Shown: positions 8,801 through 16,446, counted from the first letter of the stretch. The stretch is DNA of 64,000 bases from Mucilaginibacter ginsenosidivorax (GCF_007971525.1 NZ_CP042437.1:6634001-6698000), one strand, 5' to 3'. Notes: generated by a model not told the origin, from the letters alone. Translations and numbers: made by a program.

Positions 8801-11573
8801 TACGGCAACGGCCGGTTCAAGTGCATCAAGCTCAACAACTGGTATCGTAGCGCCATATTGGGAAAAACTGGTACGGGCCGGCAATACATTTACAGCCTAC
8901 CGCTCCCCTGATGGCAATACCTGGACTTTAGTTGGAACGCCCCAAACTATAACTATGCCTTCGTCCATTTATGTAGGTTTAACTGATTGCAGCCACAATA
9001 CCGCTGTTTTGTCGCAGGCAAAGTTTGACACAGTAAGTATTTCTACAGCCATTCCAAAACTCACCAGCAGTAAAACAGCCAGCGGAGTTTACGGCTCGGC
9101 GTTTGTTGATACTATTAAGGCAACAAATTCGGCTTATCATTTCAGCGCAACCGGCTTGCCTACCGGTTTAAGCATGAACACCGGAAACGGTGTAATTTCC
9201 GGAACACCGTTAACTGCAGGTACATTTTCGGTACTCGTTAGCGCACTTAACGCAACCGGCAGCAGCGGGGGGGCGGATACGCTAAAACTAACGATAAATA
9301 AAGCCAGTCAATCCATCACGTTTAATGCGTTAACGACCAAAAACGTTAACGATGCCGATTTTGATGCGGGTGCCACAGCAAGTTCAGGCCTGTTGGCATC
9401 TTACACAAGCGCCGATACAACAGTTGCAAGCATCGTGAATGGTAAAATCCATATCAAGGGAGCAGGCAGCACTGTTATTACCGCTTCCCAGGCCGGCAAT
9501 GCTACTTATCTACCTGCAAGTCCGGTAAGCCAGAGCCTTACGGTAAGCAAACTGGCCCAAACAATAACTTTTAGTACTTTAAGCCCCAAAACGGTTATCG
9601 ATACTAATTTTAGTGCAGGCGCCACAGCAAGCTCGGGCCTGTTGGCCTCTTACACAAGCGCCGATACAACAGTTGCAAGCATCCTGAATGGTAAAATCCA
9701 TATCAAGGGAGCAGGCAGCACTATTATTACCGCTTCGCAGGCCGGGAATGCTACCTACCTTGCGGCAAGTCCGGTAAGTCAAAGCCTCACGGTAAACAAG
9801 CTGGCTCAAACTATAGCTTTCAATACTTTAAACCCCAAAACCGTTGTCGATACCAATTTTAGTGCAGGTGCCACGGTAAGTTCGGGTTTACCGGTAAGCT
9901 ATACCAGCAGTGATACCACGATAGCTACCTTACTGAACGGCAAAATACATATAGTGGGTGCAGGTACCGTAAACATCACCGCTTTCCAGACCGGGAATGC
10001 TACCTACCTTGCGGCAAGTCCGGTAAGCCAAAGCCTTACGGTAAACAAACTGGCCCAAACAATTACGTTCAATGCCCTGCCCGCAAAACGGCCAGGCGAT
10101 GCTGATTTCAGCATTTCCGCAACCGCTTCATCGGCGCTGCCGGTAAGCTTTGGCAGCAGCAATGCAAACGTTGCAACGGTAACCAACGGGCTGGTTCATA
10201 TCACCGGCACCGGGACAACTGTTATTACAGCCAGCCAGCCGGGTAATGCAACTTATAAAGACACCACGCTTAGCCGGACCTTTACTGTTATCCCGCTTAA
10301 CCTGCAGGTACAATACCAGGATGGTGATGCCGGGCAACTGACCAATAACATTGCCCGCCCATATGTGAAAGTAGTGAATGCCGATTCCGTTGGCGTAGCC
10401 TACAGTGAATTAACCATGCGTTACTGGCTCACCGCGGAGAATTATGCAGGCATTAATACCTGGATAGATTATGCCCAACTGGGGAACAGCAATGTAAAAA
10501 TGAAATATGTTGCCCTGGATCAGCCCCGGAACGGCGCCCTGGGTTATGTGGAATATAGCTTCAGCACAACAGGCAACCTGGGCGCGGGCAGCAATACCGG
10601 GCAAATACAATCCCGGTTGGCCAACCAGGACTGGGGATTGCTGAACGAGGCGGATGATTATTCCTATCAAAGCAATACCGGCAGCTATGCCGCTAACAAC
10701 CATATCACGCTTTACCGCAACGGGATGCTGGTATGGGGAAGCGAGCCGGCAGCCGCTACCCCGCTTACCAGCCTGAACGTGTTTTACCAGAACCAAAACA
10801 CCGGCACCGGCGGCAATACCATCAGCACCTACCTGTCCATCAATAATACCGGGAATGTACCGGTAGCCTTTGGCGACATTACGGCCCGTTACTGGTTTAC
10901 CAAAGACGGCACACAGAGCCTGAACTACTGGATAGATTATGCCAAAAAAGGCAGCGGTAACATCAGCGGTAATTTTGTACCCTTAAGTACTGCGCTTACC
11001 GGGGCCGATACTTATCTGGAGCTTGCGGTAAATTCCTCAGCCGGCACCCTTTACCCTTTAAGCTCATCGGGCAATATCCAGTACCGGATTGCCAAAGCAG
11101 ACTGGTCGAACTTTAATGAGCTGAATGATTACTCCTACCTGGCCAAAGATGTCATGAAAGAGAATAACCATATTACGCTTTATTATAAAGGGCAGCTGAT
11201 TTACGGCACAGAACCTTCAGCAGGCTCCATGTCCTTCAAGAGCGCCCCGCTGGCCCTGGCTCCGCCGCAGCGCGATATCCGCAATGAAGGGATTGTAGTA
11301 CACCAGGGGCTTTCTCCAAACGGGGATGGGATTAATGATGTGCTGATCATAGACGGCTTAACCGCCTACCCGGATAATAAATTAACGATCATGAACCGCA
11401 GCGGCGTTAAAGTATTTGAAGCGAAAGGCTATGATAACAGCTCGAAAGTATTTGACGGGCATTCCAGCATCAGCGGCGCCATGCAGCAGCCGGGCACCTA
11501 TTTTTACACGCTGGAATACCAGGCAGGTACCGAAAATAAACATAAAACGGGTTTCATCATCATTAAATACTGA
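2832..11573 (+). CDS. Giant secreted alginate-lyase-superfamily enzyme with CBM3-like modules and T9SS type B signal
   Basis: A 2,913-residue modular exoenzyme. Residues 1-28 form a signal peptide. Residues 30-360 resemble the alginate_lyase fold (Pfam PF05426), with GDSGRDDHW at 238-246 (R242, H245) and N191 as candidate active-site residues. A LamG/DUF1349-like domain follows (385-540), then a putative-Ig domain (550-630), two FN3 domains (635-806) and a glycine/asparagine-rich autotransporter-type beta-strand region (813-1326). Next are putative-Ig (1333-1413), FN3 (1415-1497), LamG-like (1500-1707), two FN3 (1708-1880), a DUF1349-like domain (1887-2073), putative-Ig (2075-2156) and four 83-residue Ig-like repeats (2160-2487). 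Two CBM3-like cellulose-binding modules (2488-2642, 2643-2797; YWIDYAKKG and NDYSY motifs) precede a gliding-motility/T9SS type B C-terminal domain (2820-2913, LSPNGDGINDVL). Export by T9SS is therefore expected, with PorP/SprF encoded just downstream. The lyase substrate is uncertain: alginate, glucuronan (PL38-like) or another uronan. Confidence 0.88.
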   Translation: MRKKVTYFLVMVVMLLLSSAIANKVNAQTFASPGVPFTQADLAQLKANINTEPWLTGYNSLKNDSHSQLGYGMKGPFATVTRAPNLNNPAWLDDMIAIHNLAFMYVFTGDSTYARKATNMLDAWAVTNTTWGGGENMLDIGDRVAYFVVGADILRSTFPGWTAANDTHVNNYFRNVLFPTSWSPYPTRDANKGALQTAIAIGISAYLKDPVLWQQALEVYRMDAGGGLRNSLPNGEVGDSGRDDHWFEQIQALGWSAEVAWKQGVDMFAEFDNRLLKIGELYSQYSQSPAGTLSFIPFGAYASYWTNWGIQPGYVHRHPFNNIIKGAYALRKGIPIPYTEQIRALAGEDGFSFLYLKSSDTSHATPLTPVVYPADNVQAVSNVTSLDIGNTGLAGSTSLNNGVWTVNSAGTSTSNAFSFNFKKISGNAGLVVKVNSMSLNTGGCGVMLRQSLAAGSAFWDIFLNATGGIGNHWQPKAPWWLKIERVGTRIFAYHSQDGINWTNLSCWYSATGFPTDLYAGFYTISGNASAVNTATFSNVAYSQTAPASSPDISSATTVTATIGTPFSYNITASANPSSYSASGLPAGLSLDAATGIISGTPTALGQSEVAIAATNASGTGTATLILNVINNQTPAAPASAAASVVNATQIKLTWAVSANATGYSVKRSLSSGGAYTTIQAGVSGTSFTDVSPVPEVNNYYVITALTGNLESGNSNEVFASVPPAAPAQPAVVNKNKEIDLSWTTAPGATTYNVKRSTVSGGPYATVANVPGTSYADVNVSNGSPYYYVISSVGQTKESANSTEAFGVPGSGSYTWKPATVTDSLKLASNWVENAIPVSPAIITFNSSADTVLTNDIKGLAVSRMQFNAGANSYNIAGDTLHLRNDLVNNATTSHTLSMPIVLDTLLNVNTVTNGTISLTGGIRGNGSLLKNGIGYLYVSGNNTYTGNTTLNGNGQSWPPVYGMEVSGIGTGTPSAPTSGPLGTGKIIMNGGALFSVNGDATFYNDFEIAAGKTSYFYQTSNAINLYGKLLGSGTIIQDGNVYAGLHLFGDNSNFTGTFVSKLRSGNNRVRFEVPQSGSAKAYWNLDANGNDCQGILFATGTISFGALSGRGAIRTDAGGSPTISIGALNLNTNFGGVMSGSMNVEKVGSGVLIFSGNNSYGGTTTINGGKFLLNNDPLSGVFNSALTVTAGSFGGTGKGSGSVTIGTGSGTGAILEPGNQAIGSLITGALTLKSDATYNAEVDLGSASGDKITTTGVTLVNSPQLSVTGTAGTLPSGTSYTIIDNSGTSAITGTFKNLPELALITVGGYNFRITYKGGTGNDVVLLDDRTVPVTITSALTDTVLVGKAMTYNTAAIKSPNKFGASGLPTGLSIDTLSGVISGTVTQAGTFSVTLTASNGSTTDTETLILTVQSNVVSGVLVAAGDAKDIVEWLPIPSFTYNVKRSTTSGGPYTTLANVSTASYTDAAVTNGSTYYYVITAVDGATEVSTSAEVIAKPNPGQKDYYKFDELSGAKAIDAWGANHATLAATATHTTGLSGQALSLNGAANSYATLPAGILSTTTAFTISAWVRLDVAATWGRVFDFGSSTTNYMFLAPKGSTGFPRFAITSGGVAEQGINGTAAISTGVWTNLAVTQSGNTAILYVNGVEVGRNSAMTLNPSTMGSTTQNYIGKSQWSADPLLNGTIDDFKIYNRALSASELLAAVTAMLPPAPVGLTATGTNQVSLSWTASAGATGYNIKRATTSGGPFTTIASNVSTTSYVDAASTSGGPYYYIITAIVNSLESLASAQASITLVPPAPASVIATSWNGRVDLSWNASSTATNYTISSVTNGVYTPVATTAALTYSATGLTNGTPYSYVVSGNSAVGTGSYSASATATPISQPVVNTVWTHADIGTVGQTGNAGYAGGMTLYGSGGDIWGNADAFHFNYQPLTGDGAIVAHVASLQSYGTTTAVSANAKAGIMMRATLLANSIHTMVDITPGVGVEFIRRTATAGSSASSSTTGIVAPYWEKLVRAGNTFTAYRSPDGNTWTLVGTPQTITMPSSIYVGLTDCSHNTAVLSQAKFDTVSISTAIPKLTSSKTASGVYGSAFVDTIKATNSAYHFSATGLPTGLSMNTGNGVISGTPLTAGTFSVLVSALNATGSSGGADTLKLTINKASQSITFNALTTKNVNDADFDAGATASSGLLASYTSADTTVASIVNGKIHIKGAGSTVITASQAGNATYLPASPVSQSLTVSKLAQTITFSTLSPKTVIDTNFSAGATASSGLLASYTSADTTVASILNGKIHIKGAGSTIITASQAGNATYLAASPVSQSLTVNKLAQTIAFNTLNPKTVVDTNFSAGATVSSGLPVSYTSSDTTIATLLNGKIHIVGAGTVNITAFQTGNATYLAASPVSQSLTVNKLAQTITFNALPAKRPGDADFSISATASSALPVSFGSSNANVATVTNGLVHITGTGTTVITASQPGNATYKDTTLSRTFTVIPLNLQVQYQDGDAGQLTNNIARPYVKVVNADSVGVAYSELTMRYWLTAENYAGINTWIDYAQLGNSNVKMKYVALDQPRNGALGYVEYSFSTTGNLGAGSNTGQIQSRLANQDWGLLNEADDYSYQSNTGSYAANNHITLYRNGMLVWGSEPAAATPLTSLNVFYQNQNTGTGGNTISTYLSINNTGNVPVAFGDITARYWFTKDGTQSLNYWIDYAKKGSGNISGNFVPLSTALTGADTYLELAVNSSAGTLYPLSSSGNIQYRIAKADWSNFNELNDYSYLAKDVMKENNHITLYYKGQLIYGTEPSAGSMSFKSAPLALAPPQRDIRNEGIVVHQGLSPNGDGINDVLIIDGLTAYPDNKLTIMNRSGVKVFEAKGYDNSSKVFDGHSSISGAMQQPGTYFYTLEYQAGTENKHKTGFIIIKY
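9309..10295 (+). repeat. Four in-frame 249-bp tandem repeats inside the giant lyase gene
   Basis: The codon starting each unit (CAA, in the context Q-[ST]-I-[TA]-F) recurs at 9309, 9558, 9807 and 10056, exactly 249 bp apart. Each unit encodes an 83-residue bacterial Ig-like module (ITF...GNATY...SQSLTV). Units 1 and 2 are nearly identical in DNA, unit 3 is more diverged and unit 4 most, which fits recent duplication of the upstream units. Confidence 0.9.
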
Positions 11574-11582
11574 TAGCACGTC

Positions 11583-12530
11583 ATGATCCCGGATAGGACT
11601 AAAATTTATAATAACAAGAACCCCCTGCTTGTTGCATTAAGCCTGTGCCTGTTACTTATAGTAACAGGCAACAGCGCTGCTGCACAGCAGCAGGCCTTCA
11701 GCTATACCCAGTACATGGATAACCTGACGCCCTTTAACCCGGCCTATTCCCTGTTGGATAAAGCCGGATCAATACATACCCTGGCACGCAGGCAATGGGT
11801 AGGGGTAGAGGGGGCACCGGTAACCTACCTGATCAACGGGAACCTGCCCATCGAACCGATTGACGGCGCAGCCGGGCTGATCGTATTTAATAACCAGTTA
11901 GCCATAGAACACCAGACCGAAGTAAATGCCTATTTTGCCAAAGGGATCCAGCTGGATCCGTACAGTTATTTAGCGGTATCGCTCAATGCGGGTGTACGGA
12001 GCTATGCCGCCAATTATTCTACATTGGATTCCAATGATCCAACCTTCAGGAATGATGTCAGGGGAACCAAACCCAATATTGGATTTGGCGTAATCTATTA
12101 TACCGGCTGGTATTACCTGGGCATCTCGGCACCCGAGCTCACGATAACCAGCCTGGGTACGGCATCTATTCAAAACAATTCCAATTTCAGGAGCCATTAT
12201 TACTTTTCGGGAGCGTTGCTCACCAATATCAGCGAGGATATCAAATTTAAACCGGCCACATTGGTTGCCTATGCCAGAGGAGTGCCGCTTGTGGCCAATG
12301 TATCGGGTACAATGTACATGAAACAGGCATTGGGCATTGGCATCAATTATAGTACCGATAAGGCAATGGCCGGTATTGTTACCATAAATATGAACGCCTT
12401 CCATGTTGGTTACAGCTACCAGTTTGGCACCTCGTCGGGCAATTTGGGCGGTTTTAATAATGCTACGCATGAAATATCTATCAGCTACCGGTTTGGCAAT
12501 GGGGCGGCATCCAACCCTAATCTGTTGTAA
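11583..12530 (+). CDS. PorP/SprF-family type IX secretion membrane protein
   Basis: A 315-residue outer-membrane beta-barrel. A signal peptide with a hydrophobic core (LLVALSLCLLLIVTG) ends near AAAQQQ at residues 33-38. The mature N-terminus carries the PorP/SprF hallmark FSYTQYMDNLTPFNPAYS followed by RRQWVGVEGAPVTY. In known systems these proteins are associated with secretion or surface anchoring of T9SS type B cargo, and their genes usually follow the cargo gene. Here the start lies only 9 bp after the stop of the giant lyase, so the two are very likely co-transcribed and functionally paired. Length is normal for the family. Nothing abnormal was seen. Confidence 0.93.
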   Translation: MIPDRTKIYNNKNPLLVALSLCLLLIVTGNSAAAQQQAFSYTQYMDNLTPFNPAYSLLDKAGSIHTLARRQWVGVEGAPVTYLINGNLPIEPIDGAAGLIVFNNQLAIEHQTEVNAYFAKGIQLDPYSYLAVSLNAGVRSYAANYSTLDSNDPTFRNDVRGTKPNIGFGVIYYTGWYYLGISAPELTITSLGTASIQNNSNFRSHYYFSGALLTNISEDIKFKPATLVAYARGVPLVANVSGTMYMKQALGIGINYSTDKAMAGIVTINMNAFHVGYSYQFGTSSGNLGGFNNATHEISISYRFGNGAASNPNLL

Positions 12531-12604
12531 CTACAATTCCCGGCATTCTTTTTTTAGCCTGAATTTTTTTCCGGGATGTTGTACTCACACGGTGAAAAGC
12601 TAAA

Positions 12605-12691
12605 TTTAGTGTTAACCATGGTTAAACATAAGATATTGACTATCAAATACTTGAAAATATTTTATTTGAAATGTGTTAAGTTATGTTAACC
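12605..12691. repeat. 87-bp dispersed AT-rich element, copy 1
   Basis: This 87-bp stretch reappears, inverted and with exactly the same length, at 40098-40184. The outer 16 bp (TTTAGTGTTAACCATG) and the other outer 24 bp (containing GTTAAGTTATGTTAACC) are identical between copies, while the 47-bp middle is diverged. Both ends contain GTTAACC/GGTTAAC, so the element has short inverted termini. It lies in the spacer between the PorP/SprF gene and the patatin-like gene. Confidence 0.75.
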
Positions 12692-12815
12692 ATGTTTTGG
12701 CGTTTGACCCGTTTAAAACATATAAAAATATGATATGACGAAATTTTTAACCTTATTTGAATTAAAGTAAGCCTTATTGCCTGGCGCAACAATAAGGCGC
12801 GCAAAAAAATACACA

Positions 12816-13624
12816 ATGAATTCAGGTATCGATCAAGGTAAGGCTAAAAAAATAGGACTGGCACTTTCAGGTGGCGGTGTAAGAGGTGTGTCGCATTTAG
12901 GCGTATTGCAGGCGCTAACAGATTATGGTATTAAATTCTCGCATATATCGGGTACAAGCGCCGGGGCAATTGCCGCGGCTTTTTTTGCCGGGGGATATGC
13001 GCCAAAAGAAATATTGCAGCTGATTAAAGACAACAGCCTGCTTAAGCTGCTGCGCCCGTCTTTTGGTGGCGATGGTTTGATATCGATATTGAAAGCCCGG
13101 TTTTTAATATCAAAATATATCCCGCATAATTCCTTCGAAAATCTTAAAACGCGCATTACTGTCTCCGCTGTCGACCTGGGAGAAGCAAAGCTGGTTTATT
13201 TTACCGATGGCGAGCTGGACATGGCCGTTTTGGCTTCGTGCTGCTTACCCGGATTTTTAAGCCTATTACAATCAACAACCGGATGTATATAGATGGCGGG
13301 ATCCTTAATAATTTCCCGGTAGAACCATTGGTGGGCAATTGCGACCTGATTATTGGTTCATCCTGTAACCATTTACCGGTGGTTACTTCTATCAAATCAT
13401 TTGGTAACCTGGTTGACAGGGCCGCTATGATAGCCATCAACTCGGGGCTTAATACCCACAAAATGTTGTGCGATATAGTTATTGAGCCGCACGATTTAGG
13501 CGGTTACGGTATTTTTGATACCGATGCCGTAGACGAAATTTTTATGATAGGCTACGAAGAAGGCTTAAAAACCATCAACGGCAACGAAAAGCTGAAAGAA
13601 CTTATCTTGGCACAAAAAAAGTAA
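12816..13624 (+). pseudogene. Patatin-like phospholipase, interrupted by a -1 frameshift
   Basis: The first frame (ATG 12816, MNSGIDQGKAKKIGLALSGG) contains the patatin oxyanion motif GGGVRG and the nucleophile elbow GTSAG. The second frame continues the same protein with IFKPITINNRMYIDGG (the DGG/DGA catalytic Asp motif), NNFPVEPL and an ordinary C-terminus ending at 13624. The frames meet around 13248-13256: CCCGGATTTTTAAG reads P-G-F-L-S in the first frame, whereas the family consensus PG-IFKP needs one more base. A one-base deletion beside the T5 run, real or a sequencing error, explains this. Intact, it would be a roughly 270-residue cytoplasmic serine lipase hydrolysing acyl-glycerols or phospholipids, which fits the lipid-degradation genes that follow. 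An alternative upstream start at 12777 is less likely because the family begins close to KKIGLALSGGG. Confidence 0.85.
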
Positions 13625-13642
13625 AATCAGGCCGGCCATAAA

Positions 13643-13680
13643 AAAGGATAAGCTACCCGGTGATGAGTAGCTTATCCTTT
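13643..13680. terminator. Bidirectional hairpin terminator
   Basis: A perfect 14-bp stem (AAAGGATAAGCTAC / GTAGCTTATCCTTT) with a 10-nt loop lies between two convergent genes, with an A-run on its left and a short T-run at its right end. It could terminate both the patatin-like gene and the SGNH-hydrolase gene. Confidence 0.8.
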
Positions 13681-13704
13681 GATCAATAATTCGACAGAGC
13701 AGTT

Positions 13705-13743
13705 AAAGTCTCCCCTGCCCGGGGGAGATTTAGAGGGGGCTTT
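13705..13743. repeat. Short palindromic intergenic element
   Basis: The segment contains TCTCCCC...GGGGAGA arms followed by TTTAGAGGGGGCTTT, with AAAG and CTTT at its ends. A partly similar phrase (AAATCTCCCCTACAGGGC) occurs at 22418-22436. It may be a small dispersed palindrome; no coding potential was seen. Confidence 0.45.
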
Positions 13744-13753
13744 GCAAACTGAA

Positions 13754-15073
13754 TTAAGGGAATTTAACCCCATTATAATCTGAAATATTTACCCGCGGGA
13801 TAGACGAATTGTATTTATCATTAATGGCTTTGATAAATTCATCGGCCACTATAGCATAACCGCGTGGTGTGAGGTGCACCCCATCTAATGAAAACAGACC
13901 TCCGCTGATATAATTGGAATTAACACTTACCCCGTCAACTACCAGTCCGTTTTGTTTTATATTTCGCAGAAAGGTGTAGGCGTCAAAAATGGCCAGGCCT
14001 TTTGCTATCGCTATCGTTTTTATGGTATTGTTGTATGATGTAACATAGTCTTCGGTAAGTGCAGCCTCTTTTTCATCAAGTACATATTGGTTATCTATAG
14101 GTGTGTAAGGGGTTAAGCCATAAGGCAGGTTGCCAAAGGGTGTTGCAACCGGCTGGCCAATTTTGCTTGTCGGGAAGGTAAGTACAATAAGGTCATTGGT
14201 TGTAGCCGCGCGTGGGGCATAAGTACTACCCGAAACCAGTGCCTTAATATAAAGCGCCTGGGCAGCCGGGTTTGCTTTTTGTACACCAGCCAATATGGCC
14301 GAAACGGTAATGGTATTAAAATAAGGTATAGACGTTACATCGGGTATCGTCGCAACTACGCCTTTTTGGCCTTTGGCGGTAAGGGTTGTAATCAATACAT
14401 TATACAAATAGGCAAATGTGTTTTTATCTGTCAGCACATCTCCGGCTCCGCCTGATGTAGCATAACTTAAAGCATCATTGTTCCCCAGCCAGTTTGAGAA
14501 AAAGGTAAATGGCTTTGCCATTACAAAATCAAGATAGGTGGTTGAGTTTGTTGGCGGATTTCCCGGCAGCAGGCGTTCAAAATACCCGTTAAGGTTGCCA
14601 TAGGGCGCATAAGTAATATGTAGTAGCTTAATACCCGGTACACCATAGTTATTAATATCGCCCGAGTATTTGGTATATAAAATAACGTTGCCAAACCCCG
14701 GTACAGTTACCTGGCCACGGATACCAAGGTTTGTGGTAACCGGGGTAGTTATTGGCGTACCATCGGCATTAAAGCCGGTTAACGACAAATAACCCGATCC
14801 GTTTGATTGCGCTGTGCTGAACAATGGCTGGGTAAACGCTCCGCCACCCACCGCCTGCATTTGCTTGCCAATAATGCTGGGGTAGGATACCTGTTGCCCA
14901 GCCAGGTATAAACCACCATCGGCATAGCCTGCTGTAAGTGAATTACCTACCGATATGTACCTCGAGAAATCGGCCGAGCCGGCAACCGGTTTTGGAGTAT
15001 GGATCTCGGGCTTGCAGGCACCTAATAAAAGTAAACCTGCAATAATATAAATATGCTGTTTAAGTGTTTTCAT
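13754..15073 (-). CDS. SGNH/GDSL-family hydrolase lipoprotein
   Basis: A 439-residue lipoprotein with lipobox LLLLGAC (Cys20), so it is probably anchored in the outer membrane. The GDSL block I sequence appears as SVGNSLTAGYADGG near residue 43 with the Ser nucleophile, an Asn-containing block (SNWLGNNDALSY, GxND type) sits in the middle, and the block V Asp-His pair (LDGVHLTPRGYAI) is near the C-terminus. These four features define SGNH esterases/lipases that cleave acyl esters. It starts 20 bp after the stop of the FadL-type transporter gene on the same strand, so the two probably form an operon that releases and imports fatty acids. The exact ester substrate is unknown. Confidence 0.88.
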   Translation of the reverse strand: MKTLKQHIYIIAGLLLLGACKPEIHTPKPVAGSADFSRYISVGNSLTAGYADGGLYLAGQQVSYPSIIGKQMQAVGGGAFTQPLFSTAQSNGSGYLSLTGFNADGTPITTPVTTNLGIRGQVTVPGFGNVILYTKYSGDINNYGVPGIKLLHITYAPYGNLNGYFERLLPGNPPTNSTTYLDFVMAKPFTFFSNWLGNNDALSYATSGGAGDVLTDKNTFAYLYNVLITTLTAKGQKGVVATIPDVTSIPYFNTITVSAILAGVQKANPAAQALYIKALVSGSTYAPRAATTNDLIVLTFPTSKIGQPVATPFGNLPYGLTPYTPIDNQYVLDEKEAALTEDYVTSYNNTIKTIAIAKGLAIFDAYTFLRNIKQNGLVVDGVSVNSNYISGGLFSLDGVHLTPRGYAIVADEFIKAINDKYNSSIPRVNISDYNGVKFP

Positions 15074-15093
15074 GTATTAATTTCTTTTAAGAA

Positions 15094-16317
15094 TTACCAG
15101 TGATAAGCCAATGAGATACCTGGGATATATACATCAGTTTTAAATGTTCCCGATAGCTGCGATTCGATATTGGTTTGGGTACGCTGCATCAGGTGTTCAT
15201 ACTCAAACGAGATATCTATATCCAGGTGCTTGGCTAATGTATAACCTAAGCCCAGTGTGCCATAAACACGGTTGGCATCCGGGGCTTCGGGCGTTACATA
15301 ACCATCTGCAACAGCAGTGCTGGCATAGCCGCCACCAAACCGCAGGGCAACATTATTGGTAGCTTTGTATTGAGCCCCCCCACGGAAACTATACGCCTGT
15401 TGGTAATTCCTGGCCGAGTGGGTATCCTGCAAAGCGGAGGTATTGGTTTTATAATCAAATGATAGTGTTTTATAAGCGTCCCAGTTAACTATGTTAACAT
15501 CAAGTGCCAGGATCCATTTGCTGCAAGGATAAAAGCCAAAGCCGATAGAGTTGGTGGCCGGTAACGGAATAGTTGAAGTAAATGTATTAGGCTGGGGGAA
15601 ACTGCTTTGTATTGATGTAGGTACCTTAAAAATAGCATTACCATTAGAAATGGTGGTATTTACCTGCGAACGGTGAGTTATCCCAACCGTTACGCCCGAT
15701 TCTGTTTTAATGTAGATACCGGCATTCCATCCGTAGCCTTTGCCGCTGCCTTTCAATTCGGCCTGGCCCGGTTCACCGGAGCTGTTTGCCAGGGGTATGG
15801 CACGCGTAAGGTCAACACTGCCGTGGTTATAAACAAAACCGCCGCCAATACTCAGGAAATCGGCCAGTTTAATGCTTAGTGTAGGTTGAAAATAAATAGC
15901 TTTCAGATTAAGGCTTTCCAGCACGTATTTACCCTGCCAGGTGTTACCCCAATCGGTTAAACCGCCAAAGGGTGTATAAACACCAAGGCCTAATTTCCAA
16001 AAAGACGATTTTGGCCCCCAAACCCCGTAAAACTCGAATGGAGTTGCAATCTTATTGGAAGTGCGGTTTTGAACCGATGTGCCGGCCGGATTAAAATCAG
16101 ATTTGAAAAATAACGGGCTTATACCGCCCTGTATGTAGTTTTCTGGCAGCATGGCTACTGCACCGGGGTTAAAAAATACCGAAGCACCATCCTGAAGGGT
16201 ACCCACCCCGGTATGGCCCATACCTATTTGCTTTTGCCCTTCCAGGTTTACCTGGAAACCCTGGGAAAAAGCCGTTAGCGGTGCTATAAAAAGCATCAAA
16301 AGTAAAACTTTTCTCAT
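15094..16317 (-). CDS. OmpP1/FadL-type outer-membrane fatty-acid transporter
   Basis: A 407-residue protein with a cleavable signal peptide (MRKVLLLMLFIAPLTAFSQ) directly followed by GFQVNLEGQKQIGMGHTGVG, the N-terminal hatch segment of the OmpP1/FadL/TodX family. The phrase GASVFFNPGAVAML contains the conserved NPA/NPG signature. The rest alternates amphipathic beta strands and ends in an aromatic residue (LAYHW), as outer-membrane barrels do. It would let long-chain fatty acids or other hydrophobic compounds cross the outer membrane. It is first in an operon with the SGNH hydrolase and divergent from the AraC regulator at 16551. Confidence 0.93.
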   Translation of the reverse strand: MRKVLLLMLFIAPLTAFSQGFQVNLEGQKQIGMGHTGVGTLQDGASVFFNPGAVAMLPENYIQGGISPLFFKSDFNPAGTSVQNRTSNKIATPFEFYGVWGPKSSFWKLGLGVYTPFGGLTDWGNTWQGKYVLESLNLKAIYFQPTLSIKLADFLSIGGGFVYNHGSVDLTRAIPLANSSGEPGQAELKGSGKGYGWNAGIYIKTESGVTVGITHRSQVNTTISNGNAIFKVPTSIQSSFPQPNTFTSTIPLPATNSIGFGFYPCSKWILALDVNIVNWDAYKTLSFDYKTNTSALQDTHSARNYQQAYSFRGGAQYKATNNVALRFGGGYASTAVADGYVTPEAPDANRVYGTLGLGYTLAKHLDIDISFEYEHLMQRTQTNIESQLSGTFKTDVYIPGISLAYHW

Positions 16318-16342
16318 AAAAATATAATTGGTTTATAATAGG

Positions 16343-16350
16343 CAAATGTA
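16343..16350 (-). promoter_or_regulatory. Putative -7 element of the fadL-like operon
   Basis: On the minus strand this reads TACATTTG, a perfect match to the Bacteroidota -7 consensus TAnnTTTG, 26 bp before the FadL start codon at 16317. The -33 region is weak (TTTC at a short spacing), which would suit an activator-dependent promoter. Confidence 0.45.
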
Positions 16351-16405
16351 TGTGGATTACAATTTGAAACTATCGGGAATAAAATTAGTTTGGATTGAAA
16401 AGAAA

Positions 16406-16446
16406 AAAAGGGCTATAATGCGGAGATATTAGTCAAAAAGTCGGAT
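16406..16446. repeat. Left arm of a ~40-bp inverted repeat enclosing the araC-type gene
   Basis: The sequence GGGCTATAATGCGGAGATAT continuing to TCGGAT is repeated in inverted orientation at 17754-17793 with only two mismatches over the 37-bp core. It sits in the promoter region between the fadL-like and araC-type genes. Confidence 0.85.

Noticed and set aside
9309..10295. Regular repeats that might be a CRISPR array
   Set aside because: The 249-bp units are coding Ig-like domains in frame with the giant lyase; there are no short repeats with unique spacers.
13238..13260. Programmed -1 frameshifting in the patatin-like gene
   Set aside because: The run GGATTTTTAAG does not give a proper X-XXY-YYZ slippery heptamer in the reading frame, and no downstream pseudoknot was noticed; a plain indel is simpler.
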